Source: Myxococcales bacterium (GTDB lineage: Bacteria; Myxococcota_A; Polyangia; Haliangiales; Haliangiaceae). Taken from it: a stretch of DNA of 64,000 nt. Within the stretch, counting starts at the first letter, position 1. Every line of letters starts with the position of its first letter. Location of the stretch: the NCBI GenBank assembly GCA_016794525.1, contig JAEUJY010000155.1, forward strand, positions 86,995-150,994, written 5' to 3'. The position numbers and the translations under genes are program-made. Shown one piece after another: positions 37,959 through 53,169 of the stretch. A model generated the notes under the pieces. It did not search any database. It was not told where the DNA came from and saw nothing but the letters and a program-made list of their open reading frames with translations.

Positions 37959-38525
37959 TCAGCTGGCCTTGCGCACCGACTTGCAGATCTTGATCGCGGT
38001 CTCGCGCTCGGCGGGGCTGCCGGCGTTGGTGCCGCAGTCCCAGGCCTTGCCGTCGATGTTGAGGCGGATCTGGATGCCGTAGACCGGGCTGTCGGTCATC
38101 GACGTCGCCTCCCACTCGAACTGCCAGCCGTCGGCGGTCTTCTCCTCCTTGGTGAAGCCCTTCATCTTGCCGACCATCGCGGCGTCCTTCTCGATGCCGG
38201 CCTTCGACTCCTCGAAGGTGGCCTTGATCATGCCCCAGTCGTCCTTCGAGAACGCGCCGGTGAGGAACGTCGTCGGCGTGGCCCAGATGGTCGCCGACGG
38301 GAAGCCGGCCGACGCGCTGTTGTCGTCGACGTTGGCGTCGGCCGGGGCCTCGACCTCGAGGCCGGTGGTGCCGACCTTCTTGTACTCGAGCTTGGCCGCG
38401 GGGGCGGCGGCCTTGGCGGCCTCGGCGGGCTTGCCCGACGAGGTGGCGTCGGCGTCCTTCTTCTTGCCGCAGGCGGTGGTGAGGGTGAGGGCGGCGAGGG
38501 TGAACGCGATGGCGGTGGTCTTCAT
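37959..38525 (-). CDS. Hypothetical lipoprotein
   Basis: 188 residues. Signal with Cys19 (LTLTTAC), then GKKKDAD and a Lys/Ala linker. The mature domain has TGLEVEAPADANVDD, TFLTGAFSKDDW and a C-terminal segment with GKAWDCGTNAGSPAERETAI ending near CKSVRKAS. The paired late Cys probably form a disulfide. Lys-rich and with fewer Arg than its neighbours. This small 'lev.aP..a.v.d' type of lipoprotein is frequent in myxobacteria, function unknown. It converges with the 36798 gene (9 nt between stops). Confidence 0.65.
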   Translation of the reverse strand: MKTTAIAFTLAALTLTTACGKKKDADATSSGKPAEAAKAAAPAAKLEYKKVGTTGLEVEAPADANVDDNSASAGFPSATIWATPTTFLTGAFSKDDWGMIKATFEESKAGIEKDAAMVGKMKGFTKEEKTADGWQFEWEATSMTDSPVYGIQIRLNIDGKAWDCGTNAGSPAERETAIKICKSVRKAS

Positions 38526-38689
38526 GGTGGTGACTCCTTGGCCGCGCCCTAGTTCACGCCCCGTGCCACCCACAAGTGCCGAGGATGTGGTGCCGGCGGC
38601 GACCCGATCGGGTGCGCCCCGACCCAGCCCCGCCGCGGCCCGGGTCCGGGCCGACCCAACCCGGCCGACCCAACCCACGCGAGCGCGCG

Positions 38690-42007
<3,318 letters not shown>

Positions 42008-42068
42008 GGGCCGACGATCGCATCGGCGCCCCCGGGTCGCAACCGGGCCAGGGTGGTAGCGTACGGCG

Positions 42069-43493
42069 GTGGTGCGACCGCGCGCGACGGTCCTGGTCAA
42101 GCTGCTCGGTGCGTTCGCGGTGCCGACGCTGGCGCTGTTCGCGCTGTTCGCGGTGATCGCGCTCGAGGTCACCCGCCGCGATCTCGACGCCGAGCTCGGC
42201 CACCAGCTGGTGGCGGTGGCGGCGTCGACCTCGACCCAGGTCCGCGGCAAGTACCTCGCCGAGCTGGCGGTCGGCGACACCGAGGATCGCGCCTACAAGA
42301 ACGTCGCGACCAAGCTCGAGGCGGTCGCCGCGGCGACCGGCGTCCACCTGTACGTGATCGATCGCCAGTACGTGATCCGCGCCGACAGCGATCCCGGCGC
42401 GACGATCGGCGGCCACCACTACCGCGCCGAGCTCGACCGGCTGGAGCTGGCCCGGGTGTTCGCCGGCGGCACCGCGGCGTCGGTCACGTTCGAGGGCGCC
42501 GGCGGCAAGATCTACAAGGCCGGCTACGCGCCGATCCACGCGTCCGAGACCGAGCCGGAGATCGTGCTGGCGCTCGGCGTCGAGGCGCCGGCCGCGTACT
42601 TCGATCGCCTGCGCGACCTGCGCACCAGCCTGATGTGGTGGGGCGCCGGGCTGACCGCGGTGGTGCTGGCCGCGACGTTCCTGGCCGCGCTGTTCATCAC
42701 CCGGCCGGTGCGCCAGCTGGCGGCCGCGGCGGCCCGGATCGGCGGCGGCGATCTCACCCAGCCGGTGGCGCGGGCCTCGCGCGACGAGCTCGGCGTGCTG
42801 GCCGACACGATGGACGCGATGCGCCGCCAGCTGGCCGAGCGCGACGCCCAGATGCAGCAGATGCTGGCCGGCATCGCCCACGAGGTGCGCAACCCGCTGG
42901 CCGGGATCCAGCTCTACGCCGGCATCCTGCGCGACGAGCTGGCCGGCGACGAGCGCGCCGGCCACGCCGCCAAGATCGATCGCGAGGTCGGCTACCTCGA
43001 TCGGGTCGTGCGCGACTTCCTCGACTTCGCGCGCCGGCCGCCGCCCGAGCTGGCGCCGGTCGACGTCACCGCGCTGTGCGCCGAGGTGGCCGAGCTGGCC
43101 GGCGCCGAGGCGGCGGCGGCCGGGCTCGAGATCGAGGTCGACGGCGCGCCCCTGACGATCGCCGCCGACGCCGGGCAGCTGCGCCGCGCGCTGCTCAACC
43201 TGGTCAAGAACGCGGTGGCCGCCGCCGCCGAGGTCGACGAGCGCGGCGCGGCGGTGCGGCTGGCGGTCAGCCGCGACGGCGACCACGCGATCGTCGAGGT
43301 GTGGAACCGCGGGCCGACGATCGGCGCCGAGGTGTCGGCGCGGATGTTCGCGCCGTTCTTCACGACGCGCGAGAAGGGCACCGGGCTGGGGCTGGCGTTC
43401 GTCGCCGAGATCGTCCGCGCCCACCGCGGCGAGGTCGCGGTCGAGTCCGAGCGCGGCGAGACCCGGTTCCGGCTGCGCCTGCCGATCGGCTGA
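42069..43493 (+). CDS. Sensor histidine kinase (HAMP, HisKA)
   Basis: 474 residues from GTG 42069 (GTG 42072 equally possible). Membrane helix about 10-32, periplasmic sensor about 40-185 ([17 protein letters not shown] looks like a double-Cache/PDC-type strand set), second helix about 190-210, HAMP ([20 protein letters not shown]). The phosphoacceptor is His271 in [13 protein letters not shown]. The ATPase part has [10 protein letters not shown] (N box), [18 protein letters not shown] (F and G boxes). The sequence is of the NtrB/ZraS-like class that pairs with sigma-54 regulators. Such a regulator is two genes downstream, so it is the likely partner. Confidence 0.92.
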   Translation: MVRPRATVLVKLLGAFAVPTLALFALFAVIALEVTRRDLDAELGHQLVAVAASTSTQVRGKYLAELAVGDTEDRAYKNVATKLEAVAAATGVHLYVIDRQYVIRADSDPGATIGGHHYRAELDRLELARVFAGGTAASVTFEGAGGKIYKAGYAPIHASETEPEIVLALGVEAPAAYFDRLRDLRTSLMWWGAGLTAVVLAATFLAALFITRPVRQLAAAAARIGGGDLTQPVARASRDELGVLADTMDAMRRQLAERDAQMQQMLAGIAHEVRNPLAGIQLYAGILRDELAGDERAGHAAKIDREVGYLDRVVRDFLDFARRPPPELAPVDVTALCAEVAELAGAEAAAAGLEIEVDGAPLTIAADAGQLRRALLNLVKNAVAAAAEVDERGAAVRLAVSRDGDHAIVEVWNRGPTIGAEVSARMFAPFFTTREKGTGLGLAFVAEIVRAHRGEVAVESERGETRFRLRLPIG

Positions 43494-43499
43494 CCGCGC

Positions 43500-43514
43500 G
43501 TCCGGAAGCCGGAC
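43500..43514 (+). terminator. Short hairpin after the histidine kinase
   Basis: GTCCGG and CCGGAC pair around AAG, 6 nt after the stop, with longer imperfect pairing of the flanking CGCG. It may weaken read-through into the DUF2339 gene. Confidence 0.4.
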
Positions 43515-43678
43515 ACGCGCCGCGCGCCAGCGCGGTGACGCCGCGTGCGATCGCGCACGCGTGGTGAAGATCGCGCGCGGTGGTGGAGGTCGGGCACCGC
43601 GCGGTTCACGATCGCCGCGCAACCGCGCGAGCCGCCGTCGGCGCGGGCGCTGGCCTCGCGGCTGCATCGCTGCGGGGC

Positions 43679-45676
<1,998 letters not shown>

Positions 45677-45729
45677 GCCGGGCGCCGCGGCCCCGGGGCC
45701 CGCGCGGATCGGCTACCCTGGCATCGCCC

Positions 45730-47112
<1,383 letters not shown>

Positions 47113-47115
47113 CGG

Positions 47116-48498
47116 TCACGGCGCCAGCTTGGCGACGAACCCGCGGCTCGCGCCGTGGAAGCGGCGCTGGTACCCGACCACCACCACCGCGTCGCCGGAC
47201 GCGATCGCGAGATCGGCGGCGATCGCGAAGTCGTCGACGCCGGTGCCCAGGCACGGCTCGCCCGGCGGACACATCGGCGGCAGCGTGAACCAGCGGCCGC
47301 AGCCCCACGCCGGATCGAGCTGATCGAGCGCCGGCGCCAGCCGCGCCACCGCGACGGTCTGATCCTGCTGCCCGCCCGAGGGCGCGAGCACCAGCCGCCC
47401 GGCGCCGTCGACGGCGGCGCCGCCCGGGTAGTAGCTCTCGAGCGCCAGGCAGGTCGGCACCAGGCGGTCGGCGCCGTACGCGCCGGCCGCGCTGACCGAC
47501 CGCACCCGCGCCGCGTCGGTGACGCGATCGATCATCGCGACCTGGGCGCCGACCTGGCGCAGCGGCACGCCGCTGAACGGCGACTGCCACGAGCCGGCCG
47601 GCACCGCGTACGCGCCGTCGGGCGCGCCGGTCGCGGCGGCGAGGCTGACCAGCGATCCCTCCGCGGTCAGCAGCACGCGATCGGCGCCGCCGGCGGTGAT
47701 CGCCGTCAGCGTCACCGGGCCGGCCGAGCTCACCACCGCGACCTGGCCGCTGGTCCACGCGGTGGTGAGATCGGCGCGGTAGCGGCGCACCGTGACCAGC
47801 TGCGCGAGCATGACGCCCTGCTCGACGGCGGCGACGAACCCGCCGTCGGGCATCGCGGCGATCGCCACGATCGCCTGGCGCCCGCCGCCCGGCACGGTGC
47901 CGACCCGCGCGCCGCTGGCGTCGAGCACGTGCGCGAGATCGACCGCCGGGCCGTAGACCTCGCCGCCGCCGACGACGATCCGGCCGTCGGTCAGCACCGC
48001 CAGCGACGACGGGGACGACGGCGTCGCGGCCGCGCCGTCGCCGTCGAAGCTGAGATCGAGCGCGCCGGTGGCCAGCCGGCGCTCGACGTAGCCGGGGCCG
48101 AAGGTGTCGGGCGTCGCGCCGTGGCGGACGCCGACGATCACGATGCGGCCGAGCGCGTCGATCGCCACCCGCGACGGGAGGCCGTCGGGCGTCGTGACCA
48201 CGCCGTCCGCGCCGAAGGCGTGATCGAGCGGGTCGATCCAGTTGCCGGCGTCGAACGTGGCGTCGATCGGCGACGGGGCGTCGACGAGCGATCCGGCGGC
48301 GTCGGGGAGCGCGGCGTCCGGGGTGGGGGCGTCCGGGGTGGGGGCGTCGGGGAGCGGGGCGTCGGGGAGCGGGGCGTCGGGGAGCGGGGCGTCGGGGGTG
48401 GGGCCGTCGGGGGAGGGCGCGTCGATCGCGGGGGCGGCGCCATCGCCACAGCCGATCGTCAGCGCCGCCAGGATGGTCACGGAGCGGAGGGAGGGCAC
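47116..48498 (-). CDS. Delta-60-repeat lipoprotein with Pro-Asp-Ala linker
   Basis: 460 residues from GTG 48498. Signal with Cys17 (AALTIGC). Residues about 22-75 are a [16 protein letters not shown] linker. The rest is a propeller of delta-60-type repeats, opening [19 protein letters not shown], then [15 protein letters not shown], with later copies ([31 protein letters not shown]). In myxobacterial surface proteins these repeats form seven-bladed propellers, function unknown. Cys near the end ([18 protein letters not shown]) likely pair. It converges closely with the sigma-54 regulator gene (3 nt between stops). Confidence 0.75.
   Translation of the reverse strand: MPSLRSVTILAALTIGCGDGAAPAIDAPSPDGPTPDAPLPDAPLPDAPLPDAPTPDAPTPDAALPDAAGSLVDAPSPIDATFDAGNWIDPLDHAFGADGVVTTPDGLPSRVAIDALGRIVIVGVRHGATPDTFGPGYVERRLATGALDLSFDGDGAAATPSSPSSLAVLTDGRIVVGGGEVYGPAVDLAHVLDASGARVGTVPGGGRQAIVAIAAMPDGGFVAAVEQGVMLAQLVTVRRYRADLTTAWTSGQVAVVSSAGPVTLTAITAGGADRVLLTAEGSLVSLAAATGAPDGAYAVPAGSWQSPFSGVPLRQVGAQVAMIDRVTDAARVRSVSAAGAYGADRLVPTCLALESYYPGGAAVDGAGRLVLAPSGGQQDQTVAVARLAPALDQLDPAWGCGRWFTLPPMCPPGEPCLGTGVDDFAIAADLAIASGDAVVVVGYQRRFHGASRGFVAKLAP
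48301..48405. repeat. Seven 15-bp units encoding the Pro-Asp-Ala linker
   Basis: Units such as GTCGGGGAGCGGGGC (three exact copies at 48346-48390) and GTCCGGGGTGGGGGC (two copies at 48316-48345), with one diverged unit at each end. The period is a multiple of 3. Confidence 0.88.
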
Positions 48499-48529
48499 GT
48501 CGGTGAGTTGCCCCGGCTTCAGACGGCGT

Positions 48530-49006
48530 TCATGCGCGTGTGATCCGCGCCTCATGTTCGAGCAGCCACTGCTTGATCGCCACCCCGCCGGCGTACCCGG
48601 TCAGCGTGCCGTCCTTGCCGATCACGCGGTGGCACGGCACGACGATCGCGATCGGGTTCCGGCCGTTGGCCGCGCCGACCGCGCGCGCCGCGCTCGGGCG
48701 GCCCAGCCGCGCCGCCAGCTCGCCGTAGCCGCAGGTCGCGCCGAACGGGATCGCGCACAGCGCCCGCCACACGTCGCGCTGGAACGCGGTGCCGGCGCCG
48801 GCCAGCGGCAGGTCGAAGTCGCGCCGGCGGCCCGCGAAGTACTCGCCGAGCTGGGCGGCCGCGGCGGCGACGATCGGGTGATCGTCGGCCGGGCGCGACC
48901 CGGGCAGCGGGAGGTCGTCGCCGAGGTGGATCGCGACGACCGCATCGGGCGACGCGACGATCGTGATCGGGCCGACCGGCGAGGGCAGGGTGGTGTGGGC
49001 GAGCAT
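48530..49006 (-). CDS. ogt: Methylated-DNA-protein-cysteine methyltransferase (Ogt)
   Basis: 158 residues. The active site is [13 protein letters not shown], with acceptor Cys125, and the downstream [20 protein letters not shown] matches the family. The DNA-binding helix region is [20 protein letters not shown]. It directly removes the alkyl group from O6-alkylguanine, consuming itself. The start is set by the AAGGAGG site: ATG 49006 stands 6 nt after it, while the in-frame ATG 49012 touches the site. It follows the Ada-AlkA gene, with which it overlaps or nearly overlaps. Confidence 0.95.
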   Translation of the reverse strand: MLAHTTLPSPVGPITIVASPDAVVAIHLGDDLPLPGSRPADDHPIVAAAAAQLGEYFAGRRRDFDLPLAGAGTAFQRDVWRALCAIPFGATCGYGELAARLGRPSAARAVGAANGRNPIAIVVPCHRVIGKDGTLTGYAGGVAIKQWLLEHEARITRA

Positions 49007-49008
49007 GA

Positions 49009-50463
49009 TCATCCTCCTTGGCGGGCGCCGGCGGCGGCCCACAGGTGCATCGCGGCGTACGCGCGCCACGGGCGCCACGCGGCGCTCGCGGCCTCGGCGG
49101 CGGCGCGGCTGGTGACGCCGAGCTGGCGCTGCAAGACCAGATCGCCGGCGGGGAAGCCGTCGGGCCACGCCAGCGCGCGCATCGCGAGGTAGCTCGCGGT
49201 CCACGGGCCGACGCCCGGGAGCGCGGTGAGCGCGGCCATCGCCGCGATCGGATCGCGCGGCCGATCCCAGCTGACCCGGCCGTCGACGACGGCCTGCGCC
49301 AGCGCGATCACCGTCGCCGCGCGCGCCCGCGGCAGGCCGACCTCGGCCACCGCGTCGATCGACGCGCGGGCCAGCACGGCGGCGGTCGGCGCGGCGTGGG
49401 TCAGCGCCGCGAACGGGGTCGCGACCGGGCGGCCGAAGCGCGCGACCAGCCGGCCGCACAGCGTCGACGCCGCGGCCACCGACACCTGCTGGCCGAGCAC
49501 GGTGCGCACCGCGACCTCGAACGGATCGTACGCGCCCGGCACCCGGCGCCCGGGGGCCGCGTCGACGGCGGCGCGCAGCCGCGGATCGCGTCGCAGGTGC
49601 GCGGCGATCACCGCCGGCTCGGCGTCGAGATCGAACAGCGCGCGCACCCGGGCCACGATCGGCACCAGCCGCGGCGCCAGCGCGGCGGCGACGGTCAGCC
49701 GCACGCCGGGGCGGCGCGCGTCGTCGACGACCCGCACCTCGAGCCAGGCGTCGTCGACGGTGCGGCGGTAGCAGGCGCCGTCGACCTCCTCGACGCCGGC
49801 GATCGCGCGGCCGGCCAGGAACCCGAGCAGCGCGCCGCCGTCGAAGGGCGGCCGCGCGTCGAGGCGCACGGTCAGCGCGGCGGTCGCGTCGGCGGCGACC
49901 GCGCGGCGGCGGAAGCTCGACGGCGTCGTCGCGAACTGCGCGCGGAACGCCGCGTTCCAGCGGCGGACGCTGCCGAAGCCGGCGGCCAGCGCGATCGCGG
50001 TCACCGAGGCCCGCGAGTCGTGGAGCAGCTGCTTGGCCAGCGCGAACCGGCGCGTGCGATCGAGCTGCCCCGGCGTCACGCCGAGCTCGGCCACCACCGC
50101 GCGGCGCAGGTGGCGCGCGGTCACGCCGAGGTGCGCCGCGAGCTCGTCCTGCGAGCGATCGATCAGGAAGCCGCGCTCGATCAGCGCGACCGCGTCGGCG
50201 ACCAGGTGCGCGCGCGCGTCGACCGCGCTGGCGGCGTGGCCCGGGGCGACCTCGGGGCGGCAGCGCAGGCAGGCGCGGTAGCCCGCGGCCTCGGCCTGCG
50301 CGGCGAGCGTGAAGTACTCGCAGCGCTCGGCGCGCGGCGTGCGGGCCGGGCACACCGGGCGGCAGTAGATCCCGGTGGTCGCGACCGCGACGACGAACCG
50401 GCCGTCGAAGCGGCCGTCGCGGGCCACCACGGCCTGGCGACACGCGGCGCGATCGAGCTCCAT
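49009..50463 (-). CDS. Ada (phosphotriester/AraC) - AlkA DNA glycosylase fusion
   Basis: 484 residues. The Ada-type zinc domain has Cys34, Cys38, Cys65 and Cys68 ([18 protein letters not shown]), Cys34 being the expected methyl acceptor from phosphotriesters. Residues about 82-185 form an AraC-type double helix-turn-helix ([40 protein letters not shown]). The C-terminal part is AlkA: N-terminal beta domain, then helix-hairpin-helix [17 protein letters not shown] and the catalytic-Asp region FPAGDLVLQ. It thus combines damage sensing, transcription control and 3-methyladenine excision. The ogt gene follows at once, and together they make an adaptive-response unit. Confidence 0.93.
   Translation of the reverse strand: MELDRAACRQAVVARDGRFDGRFVVAVATTGIYCRPVCPARTPRAERCEYFTLAAQAEAAGYRACLRCRPEVAPGHAASAVDARAHLVADAVALIERGFLIDRSQDELAAHLGVTARHLRRAVVAELGVTPGQLDRTRRFALAKQLLHDSRASVTAIALAAGFGSVRRWNAAFRAQFATTPSSFRRRAVAADATAALTVRLDARPPFDGGALLGFLAGRAIAGVEEVDGACYRRTVDDAWLEVRVVDDARRPGVRLTVAAALAPRLVPIVARVRALFDLDAEPAVIAAHLRRDPRLRAAVDAAPGRRVPGAYDPFEVAVRTVLGQQVSVAAASTLCGRLVARFGRPVATPFAALTHAAPTAAVLARASIDAVAEVGLPRARAATVIALAQAVVDGRVSWDRPRDPIAAMAALTALPGVGPWTASYLAMRALAWPDGFPAGDLVLQRQLGVTSRAAAEAASAAWRPWRAYAAMHLWAAAGARQGG
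49013..49019 (-). promoter_or_regulatory. Ribosome binding site deciding the ogt start
   Basis: AAGGAGG inside the last codons of the Ada-AlkA gene, followed by ATGATCATG. Spacing of 6 nt favours the second ATG (49006). Confidence 0.7.
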
Positions 50464-50669
50464 GGAGGTGGTTCTAGCGACCCCGGGCGGCCGCGTCTGG
50501 CCGTTTCCGGACCTGGCAGCCAGATCGCCCGCGGCCCGCGCGATCTCGGATCGATCACAGTTTTCTGAGTGATCGCGGCCAGGCGCGGGGAGTTTCTGCG
50601 GCGCGCCGGCCAGTTGCGGCGTGGTTCTCGCAGGTTGCCGGTGGCACGTGGGCTGCTTAGACTCGACCC

Positions 50670-51665
50670 GTGCGCTTGTCCCTGGCCCTCGCCGTCGCGT
50701 TCGCGGTCGCCGCGCCCGTCCTCGGGTCGGCCGCGGCCGACGTGCGCCCGCGGGTGCGGGTGGCCCAGGCGCCGTCGCGGGTCGACGCGGCGATCGCCGC
50801 CGTCGCCCGGGCGCAGAAGGCGCTGGGCGCGCTGGCCACCGAGCGCGCCGCCGCGACCCGCCGCTACCAGGGCGAGCTGGCCGAGGTCGATCAGCTCAAG
50901 CGGCAGAAGGCGTCGTGGCGCCGCGATCGCGCGCTGCGCAGCAAGCTGGCCTCGTCGCTGGAGACCGCGAAGGCGCTGACCGCGCTGGCCGACCGCGTCC
51001 GCGTCGCCGACGCCGAGCTGACCCGCGCCAAGGCCGCCGCGGTCGCCGCGATCGACGCCGCGATGGCGAGCGCCACGCCGAGCGCGCGGGCCGAGCTGGC
51101 GCGCCGCCGCGCCGCGTACGCGGTCGCCGCGCCGACCAAGAAGATCGTCCTGCCCGACGACGCGCTCGATCCGCTGGCCGACCCCGAGGAGCTCGACGAG
51201 CAGGCCGCAGCGCTGCGCGACGCCGAGGCGGCGCTGACCGCCGAGGTGGCCCGGCTCGATCGCCGCGCCCGCAGGTTCGACGCCGCGGCCGAGCTGCGGC
51301 GCCAGCACGAGCGCGCCGAGTCGATGTCGGCCACCGACGACGACGGCGTCAACCGGGTCGCGGTGCGGTCGGGCGCGACCGAGGCCGCGACCGTCGCCGA
51401 CGGCGCGTCGGCGCCCCCGTCCGAGAGCGGCGGCCTGACCGGCGCCGCCGACGCGCCCAGCGGCCGCGAGCTCGCCACCGCGCTGTCGGCGGTGGTCGAC
51501 GCCCGCACGGTCGACGTGCTGCGCGAGTCGGATCGGTCGGCGGACCCCGCGACCTGGGCCGCGGCGTCGCGCCAGGCCAAGGACGCGGTCGCGGCGCGGC
51601 TCGAGACGCTGCGCAAGCGCCGGCTGGCGATCGAGGCGCGGGCCCGCGAGCTGCGCAAGCCGTGA
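50670..51665 (+). CDS. Exported coiled-coil protein
   Basis: 331 residues from GTG 50670. A cleavable signal (LALAVAFAVAAPVLGSAAA) is followed by long helices rich in Ala, Arg and Glu (LKRQKASWRRDRALRSKLAS; RLETLRKRRLAIEARARELR). Around residues 150-180 there is an acidic break (DDALDPLADPEELDEQ). It is probably a periplasmic coiled coil. No known family. Its TGA overlaps the GTG of the outer-membrane barrel gene by 4 nt, so they are coupled and likely act together. Confidence 0.6.
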   Translation: MRLSLALAVAFAVAAPVLGSAAADVRPRVRVAQAPSRVDAAIAAVARAQKALGALATERAAATRRYQGELAEVDQLKRQKASWRRDRALRSKLASSLETAKALTALADRVRVADAELTRAKAAAVAAIDAAMASATPSARAELARRRAAYAVAAPTKKIVLPDDALDPLADPEELDEQAAALRDAEAALTAEVARLDRRARRFDAAAELRRQHERAESMSATDDDGVNRVAVRSGATEAATVADGASAPPSESGGLTGAADAPSGRELATALSAVVDARTVDVLRESDRSADPATWAAASRQAKDAVAARLETLRKRRLAIEARARELRKP

Positions 51666-52771
51666 TCCGCCGCGCGGGCGTCGTGGTCGGCGTGCTCGCC
51701 GCGGCGAGCGGCGCCGCCGCCGAGGAGTGGCGCGGGCGGGCCGAGGGCGGCGTCGAGTACGACTCCAACGTCCAGCGCGTCGAGGATCGCCAGGGGCCGC
51801 AGGCCGCGCCGATGTCGCGGCTGCGGGCCGCGGTCGACGTGCGCGGCGGCCAGCCGCGCCGGGCGCGGTGGTCGCTGATGGCCGCCGGCGGCGCGCGCAC
51901 CGCGCTGGCCGGCGCGGTCGACACCGAGGACGCGACGACGCTCGCGGTCGACGGCGCGGTCAGCCGGCGCAGCAGCGACGCGCTCGTGCTGGGCGCGCGC
52001 GCGACCCACTACGAGGTCTTCCCGCTCAACGCGCCGGTCGACGCCCACGCCTTCGCGTCGAGCGGCGCCGATCTGTCGGCGACGCTGCGCGACGCCAGCG
52101 CCCACGTCGCGACGGTGGCGGTCGGCGTGCGCCGCCTGGCCTACAAGCCCGATCCCGACTTCGACTGGACCGGCGCGACGCTGGCGGTGACCGTCGAGCA
52201 GCCGCTGTGGCGCGGCGCCGACGCCCGCGCCGTCGACGGCGCGCTCGGCTACCGGCTCGAGCAGCGCGACTACCGCGGCCGGGCCTACGTCAACGCCTGT
52301 CCGCCGGGGCCGATGCCCGAGGCCCGCTGCTACGTGCCGGGCGATCGCGCGCGCGCCGACCTGGTCCACGTCGCGACGCTCAAGCTGAGCTACGCCGGGC
52401 AGCGCGCGGCGTCGCTCGGCTACGAGCTCACCGTCGACGACTCGACCAGCTTCGGCAGCTCGCTCGTGCGCCAGCGGCTGAGCGGCTCGGTGACCACGCC
52501 GCTGCCGGCCCACGTCTTCGCGACGCTGTCGGTGGTCGGCCAGCTCGACCGCTACCCCGAGCCGCAGGTCGTCGCCCGCGACATCGCCGCGCAGTCGTTC
52601 GACTCGCTCGACGGCGAGGCCCGCTCGAGCGCGGCGGTGCGCCTGGGCCGGGGCTTCGGCCGCGCCTGGCAGGCCGAGCTGCGCTGGTCGCTGCACGCCA
52701 GCGCGCTGGGCGACGCCGCCGGGACGTTCCGCCGCCAGCTGGTCTACGCCGGGTTGACCTGGGAGCAGTGA
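51662..52771 (+). CDS. Outer-membrane beta-barrel protein
   Basis: 369 residues from GTG 51662. A short signal (RAGVVVGVLAAASGAAA) precedes EEWRGRAEGGVEYDSNVQRV, a strand pair like those of surface-exposed 'vEYDsNv.r' barrels. Strands with alternating hydrophobic residues fill the rest (RARADLVHVATLKLSYAGQR; GYELTVDDSTSFGSS), and the protein ends in an aromatic strand RRQLVYAGLTWEQ. I judge about 16-18 strands. Transport or surface role unknown. It is coupled to the coiled-coil gene upstream. Confidence 0.7.
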   Translation: MIRRAGVVVGVLAAASGAAAEEWRGRAEGGVEYDSNVQRVEDRQGPQAAPMSRLRAAVDVRGGQPRRARWSLMAAGGARTALAGAVDTEDATTLAVDGAVSRRSSDALVLGARATHYEVFPLNAPVDAHAFASSGADLSATLRDASAHVATVAVGVRRLAYKPDPDFDWTGATLAVTVEQPLWRGADARAVDGALGYRLEQRDYRGRAYVNACPPGPMPEARCYVPGDRARADLVHVATLKLSYAGQRAASLGYELTVDDSTSFGSSLVRQRLSGSVTTPLPAHVFATLSVVGQLDRYPEPQVVARDIAAQSFDSLDGEARSSAAVRLGRGFGRAWQAELRWSLHASALGDAAGTFRRQLVYAGLTWEQ

Positions 52772-52827
52772 CGGCGGGCCCGTGCGGGGCCCTGTCGGTG
52801 GAGGGATGGCTGTGCTACGTCACCGCC

Positions 52828-53154
52828 ATGTCGCGCGCGCTGTGCCTCGCTGTCGTGGTCCTCGGGTTCGCCGCCTGCAAGCGGCCGTCGGTCGAGTCGT
52901 GCGAGGAGGCGCTGCGCAACTACGCCTCGCTCACGTACTGGGAGCAGGCCGAGGTGGAGATCGCCGCCGCGCCGCCGGCCGAGCGCGAGAAGGTGCGCGC
53001 GGCCAAGCTCGCCGATCGCGATCAGAAGATCAAAGACGGGCTCGACTTCGCCGTCGGGCAGTGCCGGGCGGCCCGCGACTTCGAGGGCGTCAAGTGCATG
53101 AAGGCCGCGCGCACCGCCGCGGCGGCCCGCGCCTGCCGCAAGCCGTGGAAGTGA
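52828..53154 (+). CDS. Small Cys-containing lipoprotein
   Basis: 108 residues. Signal with Cys17 (VLGFAAC), then KRPSVESCEEALRNYASLTYW. Charged helices follow (EREKVRAAKLADRDQKIKDG) and Cys in VGQCRAARDFEGVKCMKAAR and ARACRKPWK. The four mature Cys probably pair. Myxobacteria have many such short helical lipoproteins. The function is unknown. It starts 56 nt after the barrel gene. Confidence 0.6.
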   Translation: MSRALCLAVVVLGFAACKRPSVESCEEALRNYASLTYWEQAEVEIAAAPPAEREKVRAAKLADRDQKIKDGLDFAVGQCRAARDFEGVKCMKAARTAAAARACRKPWK

Positions 53155-53169
53155 TCGCGACGAGTGGTG

